Source: Eustoma russellianum
Lineage: Eukaryota > Streptophyta > Magnoliopsida > Gentianales > Gentianaceae
Assembly: GCA_036186865.1 (NCBI GenBank)
Contig: AP025041.1
Span: 43,139,935-43,203,934, forward strand
Direction: 5' to 3'
Length of the DNA stretch: 64,000 bases
In this document: one piece after another, positions 20,165 to 33,291 of the stretch
Layout: each line of letters begins with the position of its first letter
Position numbering within the stretch: the stretch's first letter is position 1
Made by a program: the position numbers and the translations under genes
The notes under the pieces: generated by a model
The model's input: only the letters and a program-made list of their open reading frames with translations
The model's database searches: none
Told to the model about the DNA's origin: nothing

Positions 20165-23100
20165 ACCTATCAAATCTCCCTCTCCAGGGAAGAGGCACAA
20201 TCTGACTCTCTTTTAGAGTCTATCCCAGGTTGCTTGACGAACCAATTGAATTTCTTTATTATAATGACCTTTGTTATTATGTCGGTAAGCTTATTGCTTG
20301 TGCAGATCTTCTTAATTTGGAATTTCTCCGTCCGAGTAGTATCCTGAAAACAATGATAAGTACATAGATGTTTTTGATTCTCTCATGATACATCGTATTG
20401 TTGCTCAAGTCAATAACACTTTGACAATCGCAATGTACTATATATAGTTGTTGTTTGAACTCCAACTCCTGTAAAAAAAATTGTTCCATCCAAAGAATCT
20501 CTTTTCCAACTTCTATAGGTGTGAAGTACTCTACTTCAGTGATAGTAAAGATACACATTTTTGAAGTTTTCATTACCAAGATATAGCTCCCCTAAAATGT
20601 AAACATATAACCAAAAGTAGAATGTTTTTTTCGTTTAGATCTCCAGTCTTATCTAAATGTGTGTATCTATCAAGAGTTGATCTAGAGCACCAATCGAAGT
20701 TCCTCTGAGATATCGAAAGATGCATTTTATTTCTTTCAAATGTGTCTTTCCAACATTCCACAGAAACATGCCCACAACTCCTAATGCATGAGCAATATTC
20801 GATCTTGTGTAAATCATTGCATACATCAAGCTTTAGATTGTAGAAGAATATAGAATCAATACCATTTTTCTTCTTCCTTCTCTGTTGAAAGACACTATAT
20901 CTTGCTTAATTTGAAACGATCAGCAGGTGATGTCAATTGGCTTAGCTTTGTCCATATTGAATCGTCGAATCACCCATTCAATATATTACTCCTTTGATTA
21001 CCAAAGATGTATCGTTGTTCAATCTCGAATGATCAGCTCCCAAGATACATTTTACAATACCCAAACTTGTCATGTTGAATGTCTTGGATAATTTCTTTCC
21101 CAAGATTTGGATCATATTACTATTTTTTCCTACTATCAACATGTCGTTAACATACAATAGAAGAATGTTGAGTCTACCATTTTAGAATCTTTGAATGTAT
21201 GCATAAGGATCAACAATTGTTCTATTGAAGCTCTGTTTCAGCATGAATGAGTCAAAACTTTTTGTACCACTGTCGTTGTGCTTGCTTTAATCCGTACAAA
21301 CTCTTTTCAAACTTGCAGATCATGTCTTATTCTCCTTTGACTATGAAGCCTTCTGGTTAGCCCATATAGATTTTCTCATCTAGATTTCCATACAAGAAAG
21401 ATGTTTTGAAATATAGTTGTTCTATCTCTAAAGACAAGCTAGCTTCCAAACCAGGTTCAAGTCGAATAGAACTCAACTTAACAATTGGTGAGAAGATTTT
21501 ATCAAAGTCAACGGATTTCTTTGTCCAAAACTTTTCATCATCAGTCGACCGTTGTACTTAAAAGTTTATCGTTATCTTTCTTCAACTCGAAGACCTATTT
21601 GCTATTTAGAGTGTTCTTTCCTTTTAGAAGATGAACTAGATTATAAGTGAGATTCTATCTCAATGAATTCATCTATTCTTGCATGTCTTTTGTCTAACAA
21701 TCTTTGTGCGATGAGATTATAATTCTTGAAATTTCTTCGATTCTCCTTCATTGGTCGTAAGAATGTATTAAGAACTAAGGCACCTGGTAGAAGGTGCACG
21801 TTTTCTGATAGACCTTCTGTATTAAGGCTCCACATATTGCAATATGGGGGTTGCTGAACCACCAGTATGTTAACTACTTCTCTAGTTTCTTCTACAGTTC
21901 CAATATTTGTGTCATTGCTCAATGAAAGCACATTTGTTACCCCTATAATATCTTTTGTAGTAGACTTATTTCCTACATTATTGAACATTTTATGTTCTTA
22001 GAACACGACATCTCTACTTCTAACGAATTTTCTTTTTTTGGATCCCATAGTCTAAAGCTATATTCCTCATTTTCATATCTCAAATCGATACAAGAAATAG
22101 ATTAGTCATCCAACTTTGATCTTTTCTCTTATAATATGCATGAAGGCTTTACGTCTATATACTTTTAGGTAAGAAGAACATACTTCTCTTCCACTCTATA
22201 TTGCTTCTGGAGTGCGAAAATCTAATAGATCCGAAGGTGGTCGATTGATCAATTAGACAGCTGTAGTGACGGCCTCTCTCCAATACGATTTAGATTGTTT
22301 AGCCATTTTATCATGCATCGCACTTTCTCCACAATGGTTCGATTCATCTATTTTTACAACTCCGTTATGCTATGGAGTACCAGGATTTATCTTCTAATAT
22401 CTTATGGCCATGTTTTGTGTAGTACTCTTCAAATTCTATTGATTAATACTCACCGCCATATTTAGTGTGAAGTTGTTTTAACTTTTCTCTTATCTCTCGT
22501 TTCATCATACAATGAAACTTTAGAAAACATTAGAATACTTGACTTTTATTTTGTATCAAGTAGATCCATGCTTTTCTAGAAGAATCATGAATAAGAACGA
22601 AAAAGTATTTGTTTCCACCTAGAGATTCTAACTCCCATTTGTTTTTTTCTCATAGAGTTCTTCTGAAAAAAGACATAGTGTTGTTTTTGAAATAAATAGT
22701 AACTACATGGGTCTAGTGATTTATCCTTGTATATCGGTATCAAGTATTTCTTTGCTAGCAACTAGAATGCTTTCAGACTGATGTATCCCAAATGTCTGTG
22801 CGATGCATTTAGAGAAGCCAAGTCCTGTTATGTATTTATTTGACATTCACACACTTTAAAATGTGCATCATAAAAATTATAACCTAATCTCTCTTTTGCT
22901 ACCACCAGAGAACCACCTTTAGTAAATTTTCATGTTGCACTACCAAAGTGATGGTCAGAATCTTCCTTGTTTAGTGTGTTTGCAGATATAAGATTGAATC
23001 TCATATTTGAAACATGACGCACATTAATGTTAATGTGCAACCAAGTGAAATCTCCACAGTGATATCATCCACTCCCACAATTAATGAAATGCTTTGGCTT

Positions 23101-23560
23101 CTCATATTTAACGCACCAAAATCATGTGCTTTGTATGTAGAGAAGTATTCCATACTATTAGCATAGAGATATGAAGCACATGCATCATGATCCATTCGAG
23201 ATCTCTGTTGGAAGAACATTGATTTTTGTGAAATAACTATGTTGTCTTGTCATCACTACTTGAAGCTATTGGTGTATTGTTTTCTTTAACCTGCTTCTAA
23301 CCTCAAACTTTATCTTGCTTTTGAAGATTTGTAATTACTTTAAGGTGTTCATACTCGATACAATTCCAATACTTCACTCTACTTTTTGGTTTAGTTTGAC
23401 ATCTGGACTTGTCATGATCATTTGATTTATTATGACTATTGAAGTTCCTATTTTGGCTCATTCCTCTTTCTTGTGTAAGAAGAGTATGTCTTTAATTCTC
23501 GGGTTGTATCATCTTAATATATAGCAACAAAGATGACGTGACCTATTTCAATATGATTGT
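20165..23560 (-). pseudogene. Decayed Ty1/copia pol (a different copia family)
   Basis: Minus strand from right to left: a gag/protease region with LNMRSQSISLIVGVDDITVE (about 23.0-23.2 kb); integrase traces near 22.2-22.5 kb; RT with a Y-V-N-D-M-L variant of the catalytic YVDD (about 21.15 kb); and RNase H with EVGKEILWMEQFFLQEL and CDCQSVIDLSNN (20277-20579). Stops and frameshifts are scattered throughout. GGAGAGGGAGATTTGATAGG near 20165-20185 resembles a polypurine tract and LTR start. No LTR pair was found. It is much older than the other copia elements here. Confidence 0.8.
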
Positions 23561-24227
23561 ATCTTTACCATCAAGTAAAATGGTAGTGAAACCACTAAAA
23601 GAGAATGAAAGTGAACTCAAGAGCATAATCGCTTTATCTTCATCATCCATAATAACACCATGACTCACTATTTAAGAAATGAGAACATTGAAATCAGTTA
23701 GACAGGACAACAAATTTGTATTTATGCTCATTTAGAGTGTGTTTAGTTGCTTCTTAAGATACAATTAATTCTATCAATGATCGTACGTTTTTCAATTGTC
23801 ATATAGAGCATATCGTTATTTTTTCTCTTTATATCTTCTTTGGTCTCATTTTCGCATTTTTAAGTGTACATCTTTCATTATCTTACACCATCTAAAAGGT
23901 GCATATATAGAACGATTTTGTATATGTTTATATCATCTTAAATTTGACTTTATCATCTTTTCATTTATAGGGAAAAAAACTTTTTGAGCGAAAAGGAAAT
24001 AATTAAATACACCAGACCAAAAAAACAGTGGTCCAGCCGTCCAGGACTGGTCTAGCCGCCTTTGTTCATTTTTTCGAAAGTAGTTTTTGGATTATTTATC
24101 AAGTGGGTTTGTTGACCGTGGAAAAAGCGATCAACAAAGAAAGATTCTTTTACTGGTGAAAGGACATTTGTACGGAAAATTAGGGGTACGAGTAGTGCCG
24201 TCGTATATGTGCGTTTGACGATATTTT
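23561..24227. other. Spacer with a duplicated repeat
   Basis: 24010-24150 (CAGTGGTCCAGCC, GATTATTTATCAAGTGGG, AAAAAGCGATCA) matches 45555-45600 and 45905-45960, so both places hold an old dispersed repeat that I cannot name. Nothing else recognised. Confidence 0.4.
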
Positions 24228-24235
24228 TGTAGGTA

Positions 24236-24701
24236 TAGGGGTGCAAACTAACCGAACTTTGACTAATAATGTAAAATTCAGGTTCGATTCGAATATATTT
24301 TTTGAGGTTCAGATTCGAGTTCGAATTCGTAACGAAACCTAATCTTCAGTTCGTATTCGAATTTGATAAGTTTAAGTAAAAGTTTGGTTCGGCTCGAAGC
24401 TCGATTATGATTCGCGAACATTATTTGATTCGCAAAACCCTCCTATATACCGTAAAATAGCAAAATTCGTATAAGTAAATGTTTTTATACCATTTTAGTC
24501 GAGCCGAATCGAACCATTAATCGAGCCTTCGGCGAACCATCGAACCAAATAATAGCTAGTTCGAATTTGATTCATTAAATATTTCGAACTCAAAGTATGA
24601 TTTGAATTCGTATTCGAGTTCGCTAAATTCGAATTCGAACCAAATTCTTACCGAATCAAACCCGAATGATACGCTAAAGGCTCGATTCGTTTGCAGCCCT
24701 A
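24236..24701. mobile_element. hAT-type MITE
   Basis: 466 bp with inverted ends TAGGGGTGCAAAC and GTTTGCAGCCCTA, flanked by a perfect 8-bp duplication TGTAGGTA (24228-24235 and 24702-24709), the hAT signature. The interior is made of TTCGAATTC- and GAGCCGAA-like words. No transposase frame, so it is non-autonomous. Confidence 0.92.
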
Positions 24702-24774
24702 TGTAGGTATATGAAATTTTGTAACTCTTTTAGAAAATGTTGAACCCCAACCAGTAAAGATATTTGTCACTTTC

Positions 24775-25065
24775 GGTCTCACAGGGTGCGCACGGATGTA
24801 AATCAGATTCTCAGGGCACATTAGTAGAAGTTTTTCATAGCTCAGGGACAACACAAGAAGCCCATTGTCACCTAATGAACAACTGACGGGCTGACATGTC
24901 AGCCTATCAGGTCATTCCACGGGCCAATAATGCTCCCAAACTATGCAGCTAGTCTGGAGGGGGTTCAAACATTCTTGCCTTTGGCAATGTTCGAACCCCT
25001 GACGTTCTTTTCGAAACTCTCTACCTGGAACCACTGGGATATGTCCTGGAGACAACTCTTTTAAT
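24775..25065 (-). repeat. SINE, type D
   Basis: Similar to 45606-45897 over its length. On the minus strand the head reads ATATCCCAGTGGTTCCAGG with B box GGGGTTCGAACATT. This copy holds extra sequence in the middle; its target duplication was not resolved. Confidence 0.55.
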
Positions 25066-25491
25066 ATTTACAGGTAATGGGTCGAACAGCGAAAACAGTT
25101 TTTTTACACAAAAAAAATGAGATAACGTCATATACATCAGATCGTAAAACAATCTGAACTTTCTCCAGATTCTTTACAAATGCAGAAGCTTAATATACTT
25201 AAAACGCTTTTCAGAATTAAATGCTTAGATTTTAGTATTTATTATGTAGGTTTTGAAAATATTAAGCAGATTTCAACCAAGATGGAAGAATAGAACTAAA
25301 AAGGACTTTTTTTTTTGTGTGTACATTAGCTCTCTTCAAAGGAAGTTCTGAAAAAACATATATGAAAGTATGCCTATATATTTACATATTCGAAAGGATG
25401 TATGCCAAATAGTACATACTATATGATATTTTTAGACAGAAAACATGATAATTGAACTTTTTAACACCGTAATTTATAGTTCAATCCGAGT
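25066..25491. other. AT-rich spacer
   Basis: Nothing recognised. Confidence 0.35.
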
Positions 25492-25650
25492 ACACTAAAC
25501 TCCTGCATTTGCGCAGGTTCGGAGAGGGGCTGGATCGCTTCATGATCTGAAATATACAGCCTTACTCTACACTTTATGCAAGAGACTATTTTCTCGACTC
25601 AAACAATGACCTTAAAGTCACAAAGCATCAAACTTACCAATTTGTTACCA
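25492..25650 (-). repeat. Au-type SINE
   Basis: The minus strand carries GCCTCTTG-like, ATCATGAAGCGATCCAGCCCC and CTGCGCAAATGCAGGAG blocks in Au order. Confidence 0.75.
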
Positions 25651-26022
25651 TATAAAGTTGAATCCAGGACCATCTTAAATGTAGCAAAATTCTCTGACGT
25701 GTTCATTTTCTCATTTTCTTATGTTATCAATATTAACCATAAGTACTACATGGACTTCCTGCAATAACATTATTTTTAATTAATCCTCCCAAGCACTTGA
25801 GCTGATCCTAACTATTAGCACAGTTAAATTCTCTCAGTTCAATTAAGCTAATTGGGTTGGAATTTCAGAGTTGTAGAGTATGAAGATGCGGAAGTATGTT
25901 TAAAGCATTTTGAAAAAGCATTTGAGTAGCACACATTGTAGAATATAGAAGAATAAATTGTAAATAGTAGAGTTGAAATTGGAAGCTGAATATTTTTAAA
26001 ATTTTATTCAAACTTTGAGTTC
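25651..26022. other. Spacer left of the Sirevirus
   Basis: AT-rich. The last about 50 bp may be the left end of the GCTCGG-rich LTR-like repeat that resumes at 36431, since removing the Sirevirus joins them. Otherwise nothing recognised. Confidence 0.35.
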
Positions 26023-28839
26023 TGTTGAAAAATATGTTTGGATAATTTTCAAAGATATGATTTTAAGTGTTGATTACTTAAGAAAGTGTCACACATATGA
26101 TAAAAAGCTGAAATATATTAAACATGTGAGAAAATATTGATGTATGATTTGGTTTTGATAATTTGCACGAGTATTATATGTTAAAACGTTTCATCAGACT
26201 TCGAGCGCCCGATCAAGCGCTTCATTTGCAGAAAGTTTGAACATAGAACATTGAGCGCTTCATAAAGCGCTTTATTTTTGAGAAAGTTTAAACAGAAACT
26301 TTAGTTCAAACATTAAACGCTTCATAAAGCGCTTTATCCTATGAAAAACTGGGATCAGATAGTTCTGGCGCGCTACACCAAGCGCTTTATCATTTGAAAA
26401 ACTTGAATCAGAGAGTTCTGGCGCGCTACACCAAGCGCTTTATCATTTGAAAAACTCGGATCAGAGAGTTCTGGCGCGCTACACCAAGCGCTTTATCATT
26501 TGGAAATTCTGAACAGAGAGTTCTGATGGCAACATGTAGCGCTACATAAAGCGCTTGATCTATGAAAAAATATTATTATGTGTTACTTCACTCTCGTAAC
26601 AAAGTGTTTCATGCTATCTAAAATGTGATAAATAGTTGTTTTCATTTACATATATGTTCTTAATATTTCATACATGATTTTGGTGATTTTATTATTTGAT
26701 TTTTATGAATATTATTACATCTTGTAACTAATATGCCGTGGAAGTTATACGACTTACCAAAAAGGGCACAAAGTGGAATTTTAAGTCTTGCATGTACATT
26801 GTCTTCATATATTCTATAAATATGTTACTATGTAACATGATATTAACGTCTCAAGACTATCTCTATGACTTTCGTCATAATTATTTCAAGACAAGACTAT
26901 CTTTCTCAAAAAATGCTATCAAGGGAATTATCATCTTTTTATTTTCGGAGCATATCGCGACATCTTCACTATGATTATTTCTCAAGGATATTATTATCAT
27001 CATTATGGACTTCTTATGGTATTCTTGAAGTATCAACATCAAGATTATTATTGCTATATTTGGTTTTCGATATTCTCGGGATTTCTTGTTATGTGACATT
27101 TATTTTGTCACACTATATGGTCATCTTATGATATCATTATAAGACTTATTCTCAGATTATTTTGCAGTAATTTCATGTCACAATTGACATGGTAAATGGT
27201 TACAACTTTCAAGGAGAGAAAGGTGGAAATAGTTTTCACTATTTTCTACTTAAATCTAGCCATTCATTTTGAATTCAAGGGCTGAGATTAACTCTTATTT
27301 TTCTCATCAAAATGATGCATTTATATGTGTACAAGATGACTACCTCATGTGATGACAAGTATACAAGGAAATTATGGTAGAACCAATCAAAACTCAAGGA
27401 TTATACTTGGTGGCAAAAAGTTGTCAACATGGCACACACATGGCTATATGGACGATTTTTATGGCTAAATGGAGTTCAAATTTTTGCTGAGAATTCTTCT
27501 CCCACATGTGCTAATATGGTGGAACAAACTTGGTTAACTTTTGAGAGATTTACTCATCATTTATCTCATTGTTTATCTCCTTCAAATCTGAAATTTCTAT
27601 GTCATATAATGCTGAAAAAGTTGGTGACATAGATAGACAAATCACATTGCTTGAAGGTGCCAAGTGTGCAAAGTCTTGAAGACAAGAACCAATAGTGTGA
27701 AGACAAGTGTGTTTGATGGCATTCAAGGTGACAAATGGCAATCTTATTAACAAGGGATGCCTCACACTATAAACAGAGGTTGAAGTGAAGAGTTGAAGAC
27801 ACAACTCTCTTGCTATCTTCTTCTTCTTCCCTATTCTTATTGTGCAGCTTGTGGTGAAATTCTTGAAGCATTGTAGTGCTGCTTAGATACACCTTATTGT
27901 GGTAGAATTGTTGTAATTGATAAGCCAAGTTTATAAGGCTTAATCAAAAGGTGAAAAGGTGTATGAGGTGTGATAGTGCTGAAATTCTGTAAAGGTGTTG
28001 TGAATAGCTTGAATAGGGTTGGTGTGAAGCCCAAGGATCGAGCTAAGGTGTAATTCTGTGACATTTGGTGATAGTGAATACCAAAGAAGGTGTCCTCGAA
28101 GACTGGAGTAGGCACATTTGGCCGAACCAGTATAAAATTATTGATGTTCTTTACTTTCCGTACTTTACACTTTCAGTTTTCTATTCTCTGTTTTGTTAAC
28201 ATGTTTTATAAATTCTTAAAAAATAGTAAACGGTTTTCAAAATTGCTAAAATTTTGCAGAGACATACTTTAGTCTCTTAGCTTTCATTTGAAACCAATTT
28301 TACTCAATTTGGATAAGTTTAGGCTAATCAAAAGTCCAAAGTTCTGCAACTTCTACAATCTGTTTTTCAGATTTGCAAAAGTTGAGAAAAGTGACTTGGT
28401 TGACTAACTTCCCAAACGAATTTTCCAAAACTGTTTCAACCCATTATTGTACATATCTTAAGGGTTATTGTGTTAAATTTTCAAAGGTTTTGGACTTGGG
28501 GATTGACGGAAAACAATTTGTGAAATTGAGTCAATTTCTGAACTCTGTTCTGGAATTCTGTGTAGACAAAAAGTTTTTGATTAGTTGAAAGTTTTAAAGA
28601 TTTTATTTTGACTTGAAATTTTTACAAGAGTTAGAAAACATCTTGAAGTGTGTTACTGGAAAGTTTCATAATTTTTGGAAGTGTTTTTAAAGTTGGAAAA
28701 ATATTTGCAAAAACAGTTTCTGTTTTCTGAGTTTCAGATTTCAGAACTGAGGGGTTTTGAAAAGGGTTTAAAATAGTGTGATTTCCGCTAACCACTATTC
28801 ACCCTCCCTCTCTAGTGGTGTTTGTTCTTCGATCCAACA
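26023..28839 (+). repeat. 5' LTR of the Sirevirus
   Basis: The upstream part contains AGCGCTT repeats (26210-26570). A TATA box (TATAAA, 27768-27773) comes before the transcribed part, and the end CCACTATTCACC...CAACA adjoins the primer site. Confidence 0.92.
26367..26530 (+). repeat. 53-bp tandem repeats with AGCGCTT in the LTR upstream region
   Basis: GGCGCGCTACACCAAGCGCT starts at 26367, 26420 and 26473, giving an exact 53-bp period. Further AAAGCGCTT words lie on both sides (26205-26345 and about 26545-26565). The 3' LTR has the same array at about 33950-34085. Repeats upstream of the TATA box in an LTR often act as enhancers; that role is inferred. Confidence 0.85.
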
Positions 28840-28841
28840 AT

Positions 28842-28853
28842 TGGTATCAGAGC
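28842..28853 (+). promoter_or_regulatory. Primer binding site, initiator-Met tRNA
   Basis: TGGTATCAGAGC lies two bases after the 5' LTR. This is the standard plant copia primer site, complementary to the 3' end of initiator-Met tRNA. Confidence 0.95.
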
Positions 28854-28949
28854 GAGGTTACACCACTCTAAGAACACGAAATAAAAACAAGGTACCTTAG
28901 CTACTTTCACACAATAGCCATAGTTTCTCACAAAGGTGAGTTAGAAGGT

Positions 28950-30032
28950 ATGTCTACTCAACGTCCTCATCTTTTTGATGGTAATAACTTTGTTCATTGG
29001 AAGTTGAGAATGAAATTATTCTTGATGGCTATAGATATCGATTTATTGTCAATAGTTGAGGATGGTCCATATATTCCTACCAAAGTTGTTAAAGTAAATA
29101 ATGTGACACAAGAGGTAGAAAAATACAAAAGCGAATGGACTAGTGATGATAAGAAAAAGATGTCTATGAATGCTAAAACTATGCAATTACTCTTGAATGG
29201 TCTTACTACTTCCGAAGCAGGTTATGTTTCTAATTGCAATAGTGCTTATGATATGTGGAAATCTTTGGAATTAAAGCATGAAGGTACAAGCGATGTTAAA
29301 GATTCAAAAATAAATATGCTCATGACTAAATTAAAATGCGTTAAAATGCTGCCAAACGAATCCATAGTTTCTATGGATTTAAGGCTTAGTAATGTGTTTA
29401 ATGCTCTTGAGTCATTAGGAAAGTCTTTTACAAATAAAGAGAAGGTACAAAAGGTTCTTCGAAGCCTGCCTGCTGAATGGGATGCAAAGGTTACTGCGAT
29501 TGAAGAAATGAAATCCATCACCAAAATGGATGAATTGATTGGCTCGCTCAAGGTATATGAAGCAAAAATGAATCAAAGAAAGTCTAAGTCTTCAAAACAA
29601 TCCGGTAAGGCTATTGCTTTCAAAACTACCGAATCTTCACATGTGAGCATTGATGAAGAAAATGATGATAGTGAGTTAGATGATGATTTAATTTTAGTAA
29701 CGAGAAATTTGAGAAGATTTTTTAAACGTACAAATAGAAAACAATCTTCTTCTACTCCTTCTCAACTTAAAAGAAATAATTCTTCTAAAAATGAGAATAA
29801 TGAAAAATGGTATAACAAAGAGTTGAAATGCTATGAATGTGGACAAAAGGGACATATTTCTTATGATTGTCCAAACAAGAACAAGCAAACGAAAGAGACT
29901 CAAAGGAATAAGCAAAAGGAGTCAAAGCCAAAGAAAGGTAAAAGAGCATTGAAGGCAAGTACTTGGAGTGAGTCATCCGACTCAGAATCCGAGCAATCCG
30001 AAGATGAAGAAGCACAAGTATGCTTTGTTTAA
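28950..30032 (+). pseudogene. Sirevirus gag, shortened
   Basis: 360 residues from MSTQRPHLFDGNNF, with a gag domain in residues about 1-210, an acidic/basic linker and a CCHC zinc knuckle (CYECGQKGHISYDC) from residue 294. It ends shortly after EEAQVCFV at a TAA. The second element here (59714-61861) continues for about 340 more residues, including a coiled coil, from the same point. This copy has lost that part, and protease follows about 65 bp later. The ATG at 28950 is the first usable one; the upstream ATG of the second element is ATA here. Confidence 0.9.
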
Positions 30033-30038
30033 AAATAG

Positions 30039-33000
30039 GTTAATATTCATAAAGAATTAAAGAAGAGGATAAAGAAAGAAGATCTGAAGAACAAATGGTT
30101 TTTAGATAGTGGATGTTCAAGACACATGACCGGAAATCCATCATTATTCATCACATTAAAAGAAATTAAGAATGGAGCAAATGTTACATTTGGTGATGAT
30201 GCTTATGGCAAGGTAATTGGAAAAGGCATAGTTGGTGGTCCAAATAATTTTCAAATCGAGAATGTGCTGTTGGTAAGTAATCTTTCTTATAATTTATTAC
30301 GTATTTCACAATTTATTGACAATGGTTTTGATGTCTCTTTTCATCTCACTTCTTGCGATATTACAAATAAAAAGGGTGAAACTGGGTTAAAAGGAGATAG
30401 AGATGGAAATGTTTATACGTTATCCATTAACAATATGTTAGATGCCAAAATTAAATGTTTTATATCGTATGATTTTGATGTTAATTTGTGGCATAGATGC
30501 TTAGGACATATTGGAATTTCTACCATTGAAAAATTGTCTAAAATGAACTTAATAAGAGGTTTGCCTAAATTAGATTTGCATAACTTTCAATTATGTGAAA
30601 CTTGCATTAAAGGAAAACATTGTAAAGAATCATTAAAACCAAAACATGATGTGAGTACTTGTCATATTTTAGAACTTCTTCACATTGGCTTGTTTGGTCC
30701 AAGTAGAACAAGAAGTCTTGGTGGTCATTATTATGTATGTGTTATTGTTGATGATTATTCAAGATTTACATGGACATTAGTTTTATCTCATAAAGATGAT
30801 GCTGCATTGGAAATTGAGAAACTTGTTAAACAACTTGAAAATCTTTATGAAGAAAATGTTAAAAGAATTAGGAGTGATCGTGGTGGAGAATTTAAAAATA
30901 AAGTTGTGATTAAATTTTGTGAATTAAATGGAATTAAACATGAGTTTTCACCACCTAGAACCCCACAACTTAATGGCGTTGTTGAAAGGAAAAATAGAAC
31001 AATTCAAGAAATTGCTAGAACAATGTTATGTGAAAATAAAGTTCCAAGATTTTTGTGGATGGAAGCCGTAAATTGTGCATCTTATATCATTATTCGGCTA
31101 TCTATTAGAAAGAAATTAAACAAAACTCCTTATGAATTGTTGAATAATAGAAAACCAAAGATTGATTATCTAAGAGTTTTCGGCTGCGAATGTTTTGTTC
31201 TCAACACAAAAGATAACCTAGATAAATTTGAGCAAAAGTCTATTGAATGCATATTTGTTGGTTATTCTATTAATTCTAAGGCATATAGGTGTTATAATCC
31301 TGTATCTAGAAAAATAATTGAATTAATACATGTAAAGTTTAATGAAAATGCTCATATTGACATGTATGATAAAGTTCAAAAAGAACAAAATGATAATGTT
31401 GAAAATATGTTTGATGATGATGACTTGTTACTTGAGCCTGTATGTGATCATCTAGATCCTATTCCCCCCTGAACAAGACTTGCAACCTTTAGGTGAAGTA
31501 AATCAAGAGATTTTGCAATTGGAAGATAATTCATCTAACTTACAAGATGTTCCAATTGTATATGATTATGTTCACACTAATGAAACATTTGAACTAGATA
31601 AAGGTGAACCTAGTCAACCTAGGAATTGGTGGCACATAAAAGACAAACATAAACATCCTAAAGAATTAATTATTGGAGATATAAATGAAGGAATTAAAAC
31701 TCGTAGAAGTATCAAACAATTGGATCATGACGAGGGACATGCATTAATCTCACGTTTGGAACCTAAGAATGTTAAGGAAGCTTTGAATGATTAATCTTGG
31801 GTAAATGCAATGCATGAAGAATTGAATGAATTTACTAGAAATGATGTGTGGGATTTGATGCCTAAACCTGAAAATAAATCTATTATTGGTACAAAATGGA
31901 TGTTTAGAAATAAAATGGATGAACAAGGTAATATTACTCGAAATAAAGCTAGACTTGTTGCACAAGGATATAATCAACAAGAAGTAATTGATCATGAAGA
32001 AACTTTTGCGCCCGTTGCACGTCTTGAAGCGATAAGATTATTGTTTGCTATTGCTAGTTTGAGTAGTATTAAATTATTTCAAATGGATGTTAAATGTGCA
32101 TTTTTGAATGGTTTTATTCAAGAAGAAGTTTTTGTAAAACAACCCCCAGGATTTGAAGATCCAAAATACCCCGACCATGTATATAAGCTTAAGAAAGCTT
32201 TGTATGGGTTAAAACAAGTTTCAAGAGCTTGGTATGATAGATTTGCAAATTTTCTTATTGCAAATAACTATCAAAGGGGGGACCATAGATAACACATTGT
32301 TTCTTAAAAGGAAAGATAATGATTTATTAATAGTCCAAATATATGTAGACGACATTATCTTTGGTCAACTAACCCTACCTTAGTAAAAGACTTCGAAGAA
32401 TGTATGAAGTCTGAATTTGAGATGTCAATGGTAGGAGAATTGAACTACTTCTTAGGGTTACAAATCAAACAAACCCCTTAAGGAATCCACATTAGCCAAC
32501 TTAAGTATATCAATGATATGATTAAGAAGTTTGGATTTGAAGAGTTGAAACCTTCAACTACCCCCATGAGTGTTAGTACCAAACTAGACAAGGATGAAAA
32601 TAGAAAACCTTTTGATGACACACTATATAGGTCTATGATTGGATCATTGTTGTATTTAACTGCATCAAGACCTGATATAATGTTTAATGTGTGTATATGT
32701 GCTAGGTTTCAATCTTGTCCTAAAGTGTCACATTATAATGCGGTGAAAAAGATATTTAGATACATTAAACATACACCTCATTTAGGACTTTGGTACGATA
32801 GAAATGCTAAGTTGGAATTATACGCATTTAGTGATGCTGATTATGGTGTTTGCAAGATAGATAGAAAATCCACTAGTGGTACGTATCAATTCATAGGAAC
32901 CAACTTAATCTCTTGGTTTTCTAAGAAACAAGCTAGTGTAGCTCTTTCTACCACTGAAGCCGAGTATATAGCATTAAGTTTATGCACTACCCAAATACTT

Positions 33001-33291
33001 TGGCTTAAACAACAACTCAGTGACTTTGGAATTATAATGAATAAGATTCCAATTTTCTGTGATAGCACGAGTGCGATCAATCTTTCTCGGAATCCGGTAC
33101 TTCATTCTAAGGCCAAACACATAGAATTTAAATATCATTTCTTCCGTGACCATGTTCAAAATGAGGATATAGTCATAAACCATGTAAGAACTGATCATCA
33201 GGTTGCTGATATATTTACTAAACCCCTTAGTCAAGCCACTTTTGAAAACTTACGAGCCAAGTTAGGTATAATGGCCTATACAATTGCGTGA
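30039..33291 (+). pseudogene. Sirevirus pol: protease, integrase, RT, RNase H
   Basis: It opens with WFLDSGCSRHMTG (protease DSG), then a GAG-pre-integrase segment (LWHRCLGHIG), the integrase core (RSDRGGEF, then RTPQLNGVVERKNR), RT (FQMDVKCAFLNG, later YVDDIIFG) and RNase H (STTEAEYIALS, then VADIFTKPL), ending LGIMAYTIA. Lesions by comparison with the second element: an extra C in a C run near 31466, a TAA at 31792-31794, an extra G in a G run near 32276-32281, a lost base after YVDDIIFG near 32365, and a TAA near 32479. It cannot encode functional enzymes without repair of all of these. Confidence 0.92.
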
